A DNA stretch of 54,063 nucleotides. Origin: an uncultured Eggerthella sp. (GTDB taxonomy: Bacteria > Actinomycetota > Coriobacteriia > Coriobacteriales > Eggerthellaceae). Position numbers and translations under genes: made by a program. The notes below the pieces were generated by a model. That model ran no database searches. It was not told the DNA's origin and saw nothing but the letters and a program-made list of their open reading frames with translations. Position 1 is the stretch's first letter; every line of letters starts with the position of its first letter. Below are positions 8,615 through 17,443 of the stretch, piece after piece. The stretch is from assembly GCA_902464295.1 (NCBI GenBank), contig CABQIW010000008.1, forward strand, positions 1 to 54,063, in the 5' to 3' direction.

Positions 8615-8646
8615 CCAAAAAAACGGCGACCCGAAGGTCGCCGTTT
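8615..8646 (-). terminator. Rho-independent terminator downstream of fic
   Basis: Perfect 11-bp stem AAACGGCGACC / GGTCGCCGTTT closed, on the minus strand, by a TTCG tetraloop and followed by seven T residues (8623-8617). It ends transcripts coming from fic and the transporter-tail remnant. Confidence 0.9.
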
Positions 8647-8854
8647 GAGGTTTGAGGTTTGCACAAATCAACAAAGCATTTGTCGCAAGGCCGATCACAA
8701 AGCTCGTCTTTCGAACGATCACCATCACTATGTTGAGCAAGCCATGAAGCTCCTTTTGCTCAACTAGATGGTCATGAAGCCGAGGAATTGGGCGAGGAAC
8801 GAGATGAGTGCGGCCAAAATCGCTGCGATGAGCGCATCGATAGACTGCTTACAG
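8647..8854. other. Intergenic stretch between fic stop and terminator
   Basis: Part of the 485-bp gap 8370-8854. It contains the NSS transporter-tail remnant (8764-8840). Otherwise I see nothing in it. The 124-codon minus frame through 8366-8740 crosses both the terminator and the promoter and is not taken as a gene. Confidence 0.4.
8764..8840 (-). pseudogene. 3'-end remnant of an NSS sodium-dependent transporter gene
   Basis: Read on the minus strand this segment ends IAAILAALISFLAQFLGFMTI-stop, matching the C-terminus of the intact transporter at 10361-11743 (…VFISFLAQFLGFMTI-stop). The last 44 bp (8764-8807) differ from 10361-10404 at a single base, while similarity fades further upstream. 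The rest of the gene is absent. The two copies bracket fic, as a duplicated insertion target would. Confidence 0.75.
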
Positions 8855-10132
8855 CTATCTCATCCTGACGGGAACTGGCCTTACTGGTTTTGCCTGTTCG
8901 GTATTACCCAATGGGCTCGCAAGCTTGCGTTCGAGCAGATTGAATTCCGAGATTACATCAGGGACTTCATATACTTTATTTCTTTTCTTGCCATCAATAG
9001 CTTTAACAATGCCCGCATCGACGCAACGCTCGATAGCAGGAGTAACCGCATTCACCGATCGCCCGATCGTTTCACCTGCCGACTTGATCGTGAACACAGG
9101 CATGCCCACTAGCTCATCAAGCAGAAGATCAAGTGCCGAATTCTTCCGGACAGCTCCAAGCTTTTTTCGCCATGTTTTCTGCAGCTTCGCAGCGCTTCGC
9201 TCGAACTCCAATGCTTCTTCACATGCGATGGTGCACGCACCTGCAAAGAAAGAGATCCAATCATTTATGCCTTCTTGAATCTGCTCAATGTTTTGGCTTT
9301 CCTCATCAAACCTAAACGCACTCAATTCTTGCACATAGCTTTCTGAATGTGTTGCCATGATGAGAGAAATGGGAGGTACAAGATTCAAGGCAATTCCTCG
9401 CCGTCGCAAGATCAAGTGAACGAGCGCTCGCCCAGTGCGCCCATTCCCATCCATGAAAGGATGGATGCTCTCAAATTGCGCATGCGCAAGTGCAGCTTGG
9501 ACAACAGGCGAAACAAGATCGCTATTGCAAAAAACTGCCAGATCTTCGAGGAGAGGAAGAACAAGTTCTGGAGCAGGTGGAATATATTCAGCATCTAAGG
9601 GGTTATACGAATTGCCGCCCACCCAATTCTGAGTCTCACGCAAAACTCCACCGAACGATTCGATCCGCGTATTTTTGCAGAGCTCCTGGTGTATAGCAAG
9701 CAGCGTCTGTACGGTGATCTCTTTTTCTTTCACTGCAGCATCGATCGCATGCTCCATAGCGTGCACGTTACCGATTATCTCTGCAGCAGATTCGTCGAAC
9801 TTGACCGTATTTCGATCTGCAATGTTCACCTCTGCTCGAAGAAGACGTCGCGCGCCAATGGTCAAACCTTCGATGAATGATGATGAAACGGCTTCAGCGC
9901 GCAAAAGCAACCGAGCAAGGCCCTCCGAGTTATGAAGTGCTTTTGCCGTGTCATTAAGCTGAATTATGGATCGCTCTGCTCGGCTTACATCAGCCGATAC
10001 ATCCATACTAAGGTTTATGCGAATTGCAGAAAGAGGGGTCGGAAGATAGTAATAATAGGCACCGCTACGGCGTTGTTTTCTGCTTTGGCCCACTCCATTG
10101 CTGAACCATTTTTGTTTATGCAGAGTTCCCAT
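8855..10132 (-). CDS. Fic family protein with N-terminal inhibitory motif and C-terminal winged-helix region
   Basis: 425 aa. The Fic core motif HPFMDGNGRTGR (HxFx(D/E)GN(G/A)xGR, about residues 228-239) is intact, so the protein should be an active AMP (or related nucleotide) transferase acting on protein hydroxyls. An N-terminal SSSFIEG at about residues 82-88 fits the (S/T)xxxE(G/N) inhibitory helix whose Glu blocks ATP binding, so activity is probably self-restrained. After the Fic fold, about residues 330-405 resemble a helix-turn-helix (TIKSAGETIGRSVNAVTPAIERCVDAGIV), typical of large stand-alone Fic proteins. Repeated TAACCTGAAATA sites lie upstream, suggesting autoregulation. No antitoxin gene adjoins. 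The target is unknown. Confidence 0.9.
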   Translation of the reverse strand: MGTLHKQKWFSNGVGQSRKQRRSGAYYYYLPTPLSAIRINLSMDVSADVSRAERSIIQLNDTAKALHNSEGLARLLLRAEAVSSSFIEGLTIGARRLLRAEVNIADRNTVKFDESAAEIIGNVHAMEHAIDAAVKEKEITVQTLLAIHQELCKNTRIESFGGVLRETQNWVGGNSYNPLDAEYIPPAPELVLPLLEDLAVFCNSDLVSPVVQAALAHAQFESIHPFMDGNGRTGRALVHLILRRRGIALNLVPPISLIMATHSESYVQELSAFRFDEESQNIEQIQEGINDWISFFAGACTIACEEALEFERSAAKLQKTWRKKLGAVRKNSALDLLLDELVGMPVFTIKSAGETIGRSVNAVTPAIERCVDAGIVKAIDGKKRNKVYEVPDVISEFNLLERKLASPLGNTEQAKPVRPVPVRMR

Positions 10133-10189
10133 ATTCCCCCCCCGTGCGGATCGACTGCTTTTACATGATGATGAGTTTCTAATTTAGGT

Positions 10190-10266
10190 TAACCTGAAAT
10201 AGCGATTCTATTTATTTCATGATAATAAATAACCTGAAATAAGGAAAGTTCTTATTTCAGGTTATT
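10190..10266. promoter_or_regulatory. Putative operator array upstream of fic
   Basis: The 12-mer TAACCTGAAATA occurs at 10190-10201 and 10230-10241, exactly 40 bp apart (about four helical turns). It occurs inverted at 10253-10264. The last two form a perfect 16-bp inverted repeat, AATAACCTGAAATAAG, with a 7-bp gap (10228-10266). Too AT-rich for a typical terminator, it looks like binding sites for a dimeric repressor, possibly the Fic protein's own C-terminal HTH (inference). Confidence 0.55.
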
Positions 10267-10297
10267 TTGCGATCCTAAAGGATAAAAGCGAGCCGAC

Positions 10298-10336
10298 AAA
10301 TAAAGAGCGACCAGGGTGTTACTCCCCTGGTCGCTC
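10298..10336 (-). terminator. Rho-independent terminator of the NSS transporter gene
   Basis: 12-bp stem GAGCGACCAGGG / CCCTGGTCGCTC with an 8-nt loop. On the minus strand it is followed by TTTATTTG. It lies 25 bp after the transporter stop. Confidence 0.85.
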
Positions 10337-10360
10337 CCGTTTGCATTATATGCAGGTTGG

Positions 10361-11743
10361 CTAGATGGTCATGAAGCCAAGGAATTGGGCGAGGAACGAG
10401 ATGAACACGATCGCGATCAGGATGGGCGCGATGTATTTGATCATGATGCGCCACGCTGCACGCCAACGGAACTTCGATGAAGCCATGATCTCTTCCTCGA
10501 TGATCTTCGGCTTGATGCACCAACCAACGAAGATACAGGTCAGGAACGCTACGATCGGCATCATGATGGTGTTCGAAATGAAATCGAAGAAATCGAGCAA
10601 CGAAGTGCCCGCACCCAACGGCTCGATAAACGAAAGACCGTTGTAGCCCAGATTCACGAACACAGCCGCAACGCCGATGATCACGAACGTGAGCACGGTT
10701 GCCTTCTTGCGCGAGCATTTCGCACCGTCATGCATGATCGAAACGCAGGTCTCCATGAGCGAGATAGCCGAGGTGAGCGCTGCGAAGATAACGAGCAGGA
10801 AGAACAGCACACCGATTACGGGCGCAAAATCACCGAACGATGCGAACATCTGCGGCAACACGATGAACATGAGGCCCGGGCCGGAATTTTCGGTAACCGC
10901 CTCAGGAGAACCCAGCGCAACGAACGCCGCCGGCACGATCATGAGGCCTGCCAAGAACGAAACGCCAATATCGAAGCCCGCAACACGGATCGCGCTCGAA
11001 GTGAGCGAATCGCGCTGCTTCATGTAGGAACCATAGGTGACCATGATGCCCATCGCAATGGACAGCGAGAAGAACATCTGCCCCAGTGCCGCAACCACGA
11101 GCTCTATCGAGAACGCAGAGAAATCAGGCACCAGATAATAGGCAGCGCCATCGAGCGCGCCTGGCTGGCAGAGCGTATAGACGACCAAGATGACGGTCAT
11201 GATGATAAGTGCCGGCATCATGACCAGGTTAGCCTTCTCGATGCCGCCCTTGATGCCGCGCGACACAACGAAGAATACGATAGCCATGAAGATGAAGAGC
11301 CAGATATAAGACTCAAAACTGCTGGTGATGAAGCTAGAGAAGTACGTACCGCCATCGCCGATCATGGTTGCGGGATCGAAGAAATAAGCGCCGACGTACT
11401 TCGCTACCCAGCCACCGATCACGCAATAATACGGCGTAATGATGAAGGGAACGAGCGAAGCTAGGATACCAATGAAGGCATACTTCTTACCGAATAGCTT
11501 GAACGCGCCGATGGTGGACTGGCGGGTCTTACGACCAAGCGCGATCTCAACAAGTAGAAGCGACAGGCCAAAGGTGAATACGAGCACCAAGTAGGTAAGC
11601 AGAAACATGCCGCCACCATACTTCGCTGCCAGATACGGGAAGCGCCACAGATTGCCCAAGCCCACCGCAGAAGCGGCTGCAGCCAAGATGAATGCCCATT
11701 TGCTTGACCAAGTATCGCGAGCAGCGTGTTCAAGTTGAGCCAT
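10361..11743 (-). CDS. Sodium-dependent transporter, NSS (SNF) family
   Basis: 460 aa integral membrane protein of about 11-12 helices. The first helix carries AVGLGNLWRFPYLAAKYGGG, the sodium and substrate-binding signature of the neurotransmitter:sodium symporter family (LeuT, TnaT, MhsT). Members import amino acids or related amines with Na+; the substrate cannot be read from the sequence. It is transcribed after truA but separated by 194 bp, with its own terminator. A 19-bp dyad (TTGCTA-N7-TAGCAA, 11838-11856) upstream is a possible control site. Its last 44 bp are duplicated beyond fic. Confidence 0.92.
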   Translation of the reverse strand: MAQLEHAARDTWSSKWAFILAAAASAVGLGNLWRFPYLAAKYGGGMFLLTYLVLVFTFGLSLLLVEIALGRKTRQSTIGAFKLFGKKYAFIGILASLVPFIITPYYCVIGGWVAKYVGAYFFDPATMIGDGGTYFSSFITSSFESYIWLFIFMAIVFFVVSRGIKGGIEKANLVMMPALIIMTVILVVYTLCQPGALDGAAYYLVPDFSAFSIELVVAALGQMFFSLSIAMGIMVTYGSYMKQRDSLTSSAIRVAGFDIGVSFLAGLMIVPAAFVALGSPEAVTENSGPGLMFIVLPQMFASFGDFAPVIGVLFFLLVIFAALTSAISLMETCVSIMHDGAKCSRKKATVLTFVIIGVAAVFVNLGYNGLSFIEPLGAGTSLLDFFDFISNTIMMPIVAFLTCIFVGWCIKPKIIEEEIMASSKFRWRAAWRIMIKYIAPILIAIVFISFLAQFLGFMTI

Positions 11744-11837
11744 AAGTCCCCCATTCAGGTTTCAGTTCGTTCGCTCGCTGATCCAGTTCGATTCGCACTA
11801 GACCGGCTCGCATAATTGCAAGATTCGTTGCTTTATA

Positions 11838-11856
11838 TTGCTACGAAGAATAGCAA
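11838..11856. promoter_or_regulatory. Dyad upstream of the NSS transporter
   Basis: Perfect 6-bp inverted repeat TTGCTA / TAGCAA with a 7-bp spacer, overlapping a minus-strand TATAAA in the 194-bp gap before the transporter gene. Operator role is inferred only. Confidence 0.3.
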
Positions 11857-11937
11857 AAGACTCACAAAATCTGCACAGAAATGGGGTGTGGGGCATATGG
11901 GGGTATAAGAGCGGTTTGCAGAACGCTGCCGGAGTCT

Positions 11938-13524
11938 TTAACGCAGATTACGTGCACGGCGACGAGCGCGCGCGGCAGCCGATGAAAGCACTGTTGCTGG
12001 CAGCGGTTCCGTTCCCTGCTCCTGAGAAGACTCTGAAGCAACTTTCGTTGAGGCCGCATGTCGAGGGGCATGTGCACCTGCGTATACCTGCGAAAAATCG
12101 AAAGGAGCACGTTGAGCAGATTGTGGTTCGTTCGCCGCAACAAACGACGAACCCTGGGCAGATTCAGCTGCTGCAGGCGATGATGAGTGAAGTGGCTCAG
12201 AGGTTGGTTGCGCTTTCACTTCGGGAACTGTGATCGTCTTGCGTTCTGCTATGGAGGGGACCTCAACAGCAGGAGCGGCACCCGAGGCAACACGAACTTC
12301 AGCATCAGGACCATCTGTCAAAACAGAGCCATTCGTTGAAGATGATGCTGCTGAATTCGCTGGAGCAACCGTTGAATCAAAGAGCGCCGCCTGCGTTTCG
12401 TCTTCGATGGGTGCAGCAACGAAGGGGATTTCACCCGTTGTGGATTCATCAAGATTCGGGCCGCGAGGAATCACGATCTCACGATCTTGCTCTTTTTCCT
12501 GACGCCACCGCGCCCAGCGCGCAGCAGGTGATGATTCTGCTGCACCAGTGCGCTTCTTGGCCTTCTTCGAGGACTTCTTACCCTTCTCCGTGCTGATCTT
12601 AGGGGCGTTTTCGACCGCCTCGGGGGCTTCTTCGACCACCTTAGGAGCAGGCTCTTCAGGTGCTGGCACCGATGGAATATCCTCGATCGCATCGGAAAGG
12701 TGCTGATCAGAAGCAAGTTCACCGCGCAGTCCACTTGGGCGCGGATCGTAGTAGAAGTGCTGCTCGTCGTAGGTCACGTGCCAGAGCACAAGCCCTTCAG
12801 CGGGCGCGTTCTGCCCCGCAGCCTGCCGGTTGCGCGCTGCGAGCACCTCGCCCACCCAATCGGGCGTGCGTTTCCCACGACCAACCAGCACGAGCGTACC
12901 CACCATCGTGCGCACCATAGAATGCAGGAATGCGTTCCCGATGACCGTAATAACGATGAAGTTCGAATTCCAGATCTGCTCTTGCCTGAACGAGATATCG
13001 GCAACATAGCGATGCGTGGGCTTATCCTTCGCCGAAACCGCCATACAGAAGCTCTTGAAATCGTGCTCGCCCAGCAAATGCGTAGAAGCCTGCTTCATCG
13101 CTTCGACATCGAGCGGCTTGCCCAGATGCCAACAGAACTTCTCCATGAGCAAAGGCGCGGCCACATCGGTGCAGATGTAGTAGCGGTATTCACGCATAAC
13201 GGCCGAGAACCGTGCCGAGAAATCCTCCGGCATAGGGCGCACCGAGCGAAACGAGATCTCCTCATGCGTAAGTGCGTTGAGCGATTTCAAAAGCGAATCG
13301 GGCTTGCGGCGAAACCACTCATCAGGGAGCAGATCGAAGCTGATCACCTGGCAAAGCGCATGCACGCCAGCATCGGTCCTGCCAGCGCACGTGGTATCGA
13401 TGCGCCGACGAAACAGCAGCTCAAGGGCATCTTCAATATTCCCCTGCACCGTAAGCTGCCCATTTTGCCGAGCAAAGCCCGAAAAGGGTTCTCCGTTGTA
13501 TGAAAACCACGCTGCAATCCTCAT
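11938..13524 (-). CDS. truA: tRNA pseudouridine(38-40) synthase TruA with a long disordered C-terminal extension
   Basis: 528 aa, about twice the usual 250-270. Residues 1-265 are a complete TruA: RIAAWFSYNGEPFSGFARQ, catalytic Asp51 in CAGRTDAGVHA, SARFSAVMREYRYYI and FLHSMVRTMVGTLVLVGRG. It isomerises uridines 38-40 in the anticodon arm of many tRNAs. Residues 270-528 are low-complexity, rich in Ala, Pro, Glu and Ser, with a Lys-rich patch (KGKKSSKKAKKRTG) and an Arg-rich end (AARARRRARNLR). This tail is probably unstructured and might bind RNA (inference). It is one continuous open frame with no frameshift needed. It follows dnaE by 47 bp on the same strand. Confidence 0.9.
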   Translation of the reverse strand: MRIAAWFSYNGEPFSGFARQNGQLTVQGNIEDALELLFRRRIDTTCAGRTDAGVHALCQVISFDLLPDEWFRRKPDSLLKSLNALTHEEISFRSVRPMPEDFSARFSAVMREYRYYICTDVAAPLLMEKFCWHLGKPLDVEAMKQASTHLLGEHDFKSFCMAVSAKDKPTHRYVADISFRQEQIWNSNFIVITVIGNAFLHSMVRTMVGTLVLVGRGKRTPDWVGEVLAARNRQAAGQNAPAEGLVLWHVTYDEQHFYYDPRPSGLRGELASDQHLSDAIEDIPSVPAPEEPAPKVVEEAPEAVENAPKISTEKGKKSSKKAKKRTGAAESSPAARWARWRQEKEQDREIVIPRGPNLDESTTGEIPFVAAPIEDETQAALFDSTVAPANSAASSSTNGSVLTDGPDAEVRVASGAAPAVEVPSIAERKTITVPEVKAQPTSEPLHSSSPAAAESAQGSSFVAANEPQSAQRAPFDFSQVYAGAHAPRHAASTKVASESSQEQGTEPLPATVLSSAAARARRRARNLR

Positions 13525-13571
13525 GGACGCCGCCCCGTTCTGTGGTTATGCCTGCCTGTCATGCTGTGCCT

Positions 13572-16500
13572 CTACGATGCTTTCCAGATTTCGCGTCCGA
13601 ACAGATCGTGCAAGTCTGCCTTGAGCATATGATCGCGCGCATTGATAGTGAGCGGCAACTCTGCACGCATGCGGCTGCCGTCAGTCTGCGCCACGAAGAG
13701 CACGATCGGATCGTTGCCGGGATGGGTCTTCAAGATATCGAGCAGACGCGAAGAAGAAAGCGCATTCAGCTCGTTGGATTGCACCTGCAGCTCCATGCAT
13801 ACTGGCTTCACGTTTTGCTGTTCTTCAGTAAGTTCAAGCTTTTCGATCTCGTAGCCAATAAGCTGGTTCGCGCGGTCACTCACCTCGAACTTGCCACGCA
13901 CGGTTACCACTGCATCTTCTTCGAGCACATCGGAGACCTTCTCGTAGTCGAAGCAGATGCACTCGATACTGCCCGCCAGGTCTTCCAGGTTGAAGGTAGC
14001 CATGAGGGTATTGCGCTTCGTACGTTTCACGTTCACATCGGACACCATACCAGCGCACTTGATGTTCTTGATGCTCGTATCACGCTCGTTCAGTTCCGTC
14101 ATCGTGTATTTGTTCGTGCGCGAAAGATAGTTCTCGTACGGGCTTAACGGATGGTCGGAGACATACATCTTCAGGATCTCTTTTTCAAACGCAAGCTTCG
14201 TGCGCTTATCCCATTCCACCCCATCGGGCTCGGGGATATCCTCGACGAAGCCGGCATCCGGATCGTCCGCAAACATGTCGAACATGCTCACTTGACCAGC
14301 AGATTTATCCTTCTGCCGTTTAGCTGCATCATCGAGCAGCGATGTTTCATCCACGAAATACATGAGCTGTTTGCGCGTGTAGCCAGTGGAATCGAACGCC
14401 CCGGACTTGATGAGCGCTTCAAGCGTCTTGCGGTTATAGCACGATGAATCCACGCGGTTCACGAACTCATGAAGCGACGTGAACGGACCGTTGGCCTCGC
14501 GCTCTGCAATGATGGCCTGCACCACCTTCTCGCCTACACCACGCACGCCAGCAAGGCCGAAGCGGATACCGCCATCAACCGGCGTGAATTCCAAGCTCGA
14601 AGAGTTGATATCGGGCGGGAGTACGGGGGTGCCATTGTGGTTCGCGCTGGCGATGTAGCGGATGAGCTTGTCGTTGCTGCCCATGTAGCTGGTGAGCACC
14701 GCCGCCATGAATTCGTTCGGGTAGTGCGCCTTCAGGTAAGCCGTGCGCATGACCAAGATGGCGTATGCCGCGGAATGCGACTTGTTGAATGCATACTTCG
14801 CGAACTTCTCGGCATCTTGCCAGATCTGCTGGGCCACTTCGAGCGAATAACCGTTTTCCACCGCACCTGAGTCCCAGTCGGCCTGGAGGCCACGCATCAC
14901 GTCGATCTTCTTCTTGCCCATCGCCTTGCGCAACTTGTCGGATTTACCTGCCGAAAAACCGCTCATGACCATGGAGATCTGCATGATCTGCTCCTGGTAG
15001 ACCATGGTGCCATGCGTCTCTTCCAAGATGCCGCGCAGACGATCATCGTAATAATGGACCGCTTCGGGGTTCTTTGCCGCTTTGATGTAGTCTTCGACCA
15101 TGCCCGATTCGAGCGGGCCGGGGCGATTGAGCGCGATGGATGCCACAACGTCCGAGAACTGCTTCGGAGGGAGGCGCTTGAACAGACTTACATAGAGCGC
15201 ACCTTCCACCTGGAAAAGGCCATCCATATTGCCCGATTGCATGAGCTCGAAAGCTTTTTCATCGTCGGTGGGGATCTCTTCAGGAACGATCTTCGTACCG
15301 TAGCGCTCTTCGATATTGCGGCAAGCGATCGAGAGCACGTCGAGTGTACGAAGACCGAGGAAGTCCATCTTCAAAAGTCCCAAGTCGGGAGTGTAGTGCC
15401 CATCGTATTGGGTGATGATGCCGCCGCCTTTGGTATCGCGCTTCATGGGCACGTGATCGGCCATAGGATCGCGGCAGATGATGGTCGCACAGGCATGCAC
15501 GCCTTCACCGCGAACGTGACCTTCGATGGATTTCGCCGCATCGATCACCGCGTGCACATCGGGTTCGTCTTCGTAGGCCTTGGCCAGATCGGGATTGGTT
15601 TCGAGCGCTTGGTCGATCGTGATCCCGAGTTCGTTGCCGATCATCTTGCAGATGCGATCGCCCGTGCTGTAGGGATAGTCGAGCACGCGCGCAGCATCAC
15701 GCACGGCGTTCTTCGCCTGGAGCGTGCCAAAGGTGATCACCTGCGAAACGTGGTCTTCGCCATACACATCTTTGATGTGATTGATAACTTCTTCGCGCCT
15801 GCCCTGCTCGAAGTCGACGTCGATATCGGGCATCTCCACACGCTCGGGAGAAAGGAAACGCTCGAACATGAGACCGTTAGGCAGCGGATCGAGGTCGGTG
15901 ATACCCATGGCGTATGCCACGATCGCACCTGCCGCCGAGCCACGACCTGGACCAACACCGATGCCCTGACTGCGCGCCCATTCGATGTATTCCTGCACGA
16001 TCAGGAAGTACGCTGGGAATCCCTGATCGATGATGACCTGCATCTCGTAGTCGGCCTGCTTCTGCACATGCTCAGGCACTGGGTCGCCATAGCGCTTGAC
16101 CAGCCCTTCCTGCACGCGCTTGCGGAACCACGATTCCTCGGTTTCCCCTTCAGGCAGCGGGAACTTCGGCAGAATAGGATCGCGCTCGAGCTCGACGTTG
16201 CACTTTTCAGCAACTTCGATGGTGTTATCGCAGGCCTCGGGGAAGTCCTTCAGCGCTGCACGCATTTCCTCTTCGGTCTTCATGTAGAACTGATCGTTGG
16301 GGAACTTGAAGCGCTTTTCCTGATTGATGGTCTGGTTAGTGCCAATGCACAGCATTACGTCCTGCGCTTGCGCATCCTCTTGCACGAGGTAATGGAAATC
16401 GTTCGTGGCGATGGTCTTGAGCCCCAGGTGGTTCGCTATTTCCGTGAGCTGCTGGTTGAGCTCGCGCTGCGTCTTGCCCGCATCGGAGGTGATGCCCTGG

Positions 16501-17039
16501 TCTTGCAGCTCGATGTAGAAATCGCCCGGTTCATAGAGCGCGGAGAGCTTCTTCGCCCATTCGATGGCCTCATCGATCTTGCCCGCATCCACGCAGCGCG
16601 GGATGATACCCGCGATACAAGCGCTCGTAGCGATCACACCTTCGGAATACTTCTCGAGCATCTCGAAGGTCGTGCGCGGGCGATAGTAGAAATTGTCCAC
16701 GTGCGATTCGCTCACGAGCTTCACGATGTTGTGATAGCCCGTGTTGTTCTTCGCCAACAGGATCATATGGTGAAGCTTCTGCTTGCCTTCTTTTTTGAGC
16801 GAGGAATCGGTGGTGAAGTAGATCTCGCAGCCGAAGATGGGCTTCACCCACGTGCCCGTTTCTGCCTTCACCTTGTCGCATGCGTCTGCCAACTCTGGCA
16901 CGCCCGACATAACACCATGGTCGGTGATGGCCACCGCCGGCATACCCAGGTCAGCCGCGCGCTTCACCATGTCGTAGACTTTGGTGGCACCATCGAGCAG
17001 CGAGTATTCCGTATGGTTATGAAGGTGGACAAAAGCCAT
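13572..17039 (-). CDS. dnaE: DNA polymerase III alpha subunit
   Basis: 1155 aa from the ATG at 17039 (MAFVHLHNHTEYSLLDGATK), preceded by an AAGGA box. The ATG three codons earlier lies inside that box. The N-terminal PHP domain has HLHNHTEYSLLDGA. The polymerase active site shows PDIDVDF (about residues 402-408) and KMDFLGLRTLDVL (about 557), the three catalytic Asp residues of family C polymerases. GVGPGRGSAAG precedes the palm. An OB-fold is at about 985-1060 (AGMVSDVNVKRTKRN…). It is the replicative catalytic subunit of DnaE1 type. Length is normal and no intein is present. Confidence 0.97.
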   Translation of the reverse strand: MAFVHLHNHTEYSLLDGATKVYDMVKRAADLGMPAVAITDHGVMSGVPELADACDKVKAETGTWVKPIFGCEIYFTTDSSLKKEGKQKLHHMILLAKNNTGYHNIVKLVSESHVDNFYYRPRTTFEMLEKYSEGVIATSACIAGIIPRCVDAGKIDEAIEWAKKLSALYEPGDFYIELQDQGITSDAGKTQRELNQQLTEIANHLGLKTIATNDFHYLVQEDAQAQDVMLCIGTNQTINQEKRFKFPNDQFYMKTEEEMRAALKDFPEACDNTIEVAEKCNVELERDPILPKFPLPEGETEESWFRKRVQEGLVKRYGDPVPEHVQKQADYEMQVIIDQGFPAYFLIVQEYIEWARSQGIGVGPGRGSAAGAIVAYAMGITDLDPLPNGLMFERFLSPERVEMPDIDVDFEQGRREEVINHIKDVYGEDHVSQVITFGTLQAKNAVRDAARVLDYPYSTGDRICKMIGNELGITIDQALETNPDLAKAYEDEPDVHAVIDAAKSIEGHVRGEGVHACATIICRDPMADHVPMKRDTKGGGIITQYDGHYTPDLGLLKMDFLGLRTLDVLSIACRNIEERYGTKIVPEEIPTDDEKAFELMQSGNMDGLFQVEGALYVSLFKRLPPKQFSDVVASIALNRPGPLESGMVEDYIKAAKNPEAVHYYDDRLRGILEETHGTMVYQEQIMQISMVMSGFSAGKSDKLRKAMGKKKIDVMRGLQADWDSGAVENGYSLEVAQQIWQDAEKFAKYAFNKSHSAAYAILVMRTAYLKAHYPNEFMAAVLTSYMGSNDKLIRYIASANHNGTPVLPPDINSSSLEFTPVDGGIRFGLAGVRGVGEKVVQAIIAEREANGPFTSLHEFVNRVDSSCYNRKTLEALIKSGAFDSTGYTRKQLMYFVDETSLLDDAAKRQKDKSAGQVSMFDMFADDPDAGFVEDIPEPDGVEWDKRTKLAFEKEILKMYVSDHPLSPYENYLSRTNKYTMTELNERDTSIKNIKCAGMVSDVNVKRTKRNTLMATFNLEDLAGSIECICFDYEKVSDVLEEDAVVTVRGKFEVSDRANQLIGYEIEKLELTEEQQNVKPVCMELQVQSNELNALSSSRLLDILKTHPGNDPIVLFVAQTDGSRMRAELPLTINARDHMLKADLHDLFGREIWKAS

Positions 17040-17324
17040 GAGCAACATCCTTCTATCGTGCGTGCGAAAGCTTGTTCTTCACCGCAAGATCGCGTGGAGA
17101 GCAATGCAGAAATCGAGGCGTTCAAGGACTTTCATTGTGCCATCTTCAGCCCCGACTTGCTAGGGCAAAATGGACGGTTTCGCATCGAAATCATGAACGG
17201 TTCGCGTTTCGAGGTGGAAGGAAATCGTTTTCGAATCTCCATAACCCCAGTTCGGCTATATACAAGATGTTGTGTTTTCCCAGGTTACAAATTGGATTTC
17301 GCCACAAAATATTGGTTTTTTCGG

Positions 17325-17353
17325 TTTACACCAAATTGCGCATGGAGTAGCAT
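17325..17353 (+). promoter_or_regulatory. Promoter of the NrdD-tail-like gene
   Basis: TTTACA (17325-17330), a 17-bp spacer and TAGCAT (17348-17353). Transcription would begin near 17360, placing the palindrome at 17366-17394 directly over the early transcribed region. Confidence 0.5.
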
Positions 17354-17365
17354 GAGAGAGGTAAG

Positions 17366-17394
17366 GTAATTGATACTAACTTAGTAACAATTAC
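17366..17394. promoter_or_regulatory. 29-bp near-perfect palindrome, probable operator
   Basis: Arms GTAATTGATACTAA and TTAGTAACAATTAC around a central C pair at 13 of 14 positions. Just downstream of the predicted start site, it fits a repressor operator. The left arm (GTARTTGATACTAAC) recurs at 29555-29569 upstream of the NlpC/P60 gene. Confidence 0.55.
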
Positions 17395-17443
17395 AGGAGC
17401 ACCAGCAGTACCGAATAAGGTTATGAATAACGGAGGGGGTATT

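Larger units (their letters stand above)
17040..17443. other. Divergent intergenic region between dnaE and the NrdD-tail-like gene
   Basis: 404 bp holding, on the plus strand, a promoter (17325-17353), a 29-bp palindrome (17366-17394) and the ribosome binding site of the next gene. The dnaE promoter must be here too, but I cannot place it with confidence. Confidence 0.5.

Noticed and set aside
8366..8740. A 124-codon minus-strand frame overlapping the start of the chain-length regulator
   Set aside because: It runs through a perfect terminator (8615-8646) and a near-consensus promoter (8513-8541) on its own strand and resembles nothing known.
10190..10266. Terminator at the AATAACCTGAAATAAG inverted repeat
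   Set aside because: The stem is AT-rich without a proper T-run, and a separate strong terminator lies at 10298-10336; repeated half-sites fit an operator better.
15012..17369. A 785-codon plus-strand frame
   Set aside because: It lies antisense to dnaE, whose motifs are intact; the open antisense frame is a by-product of codon bias.
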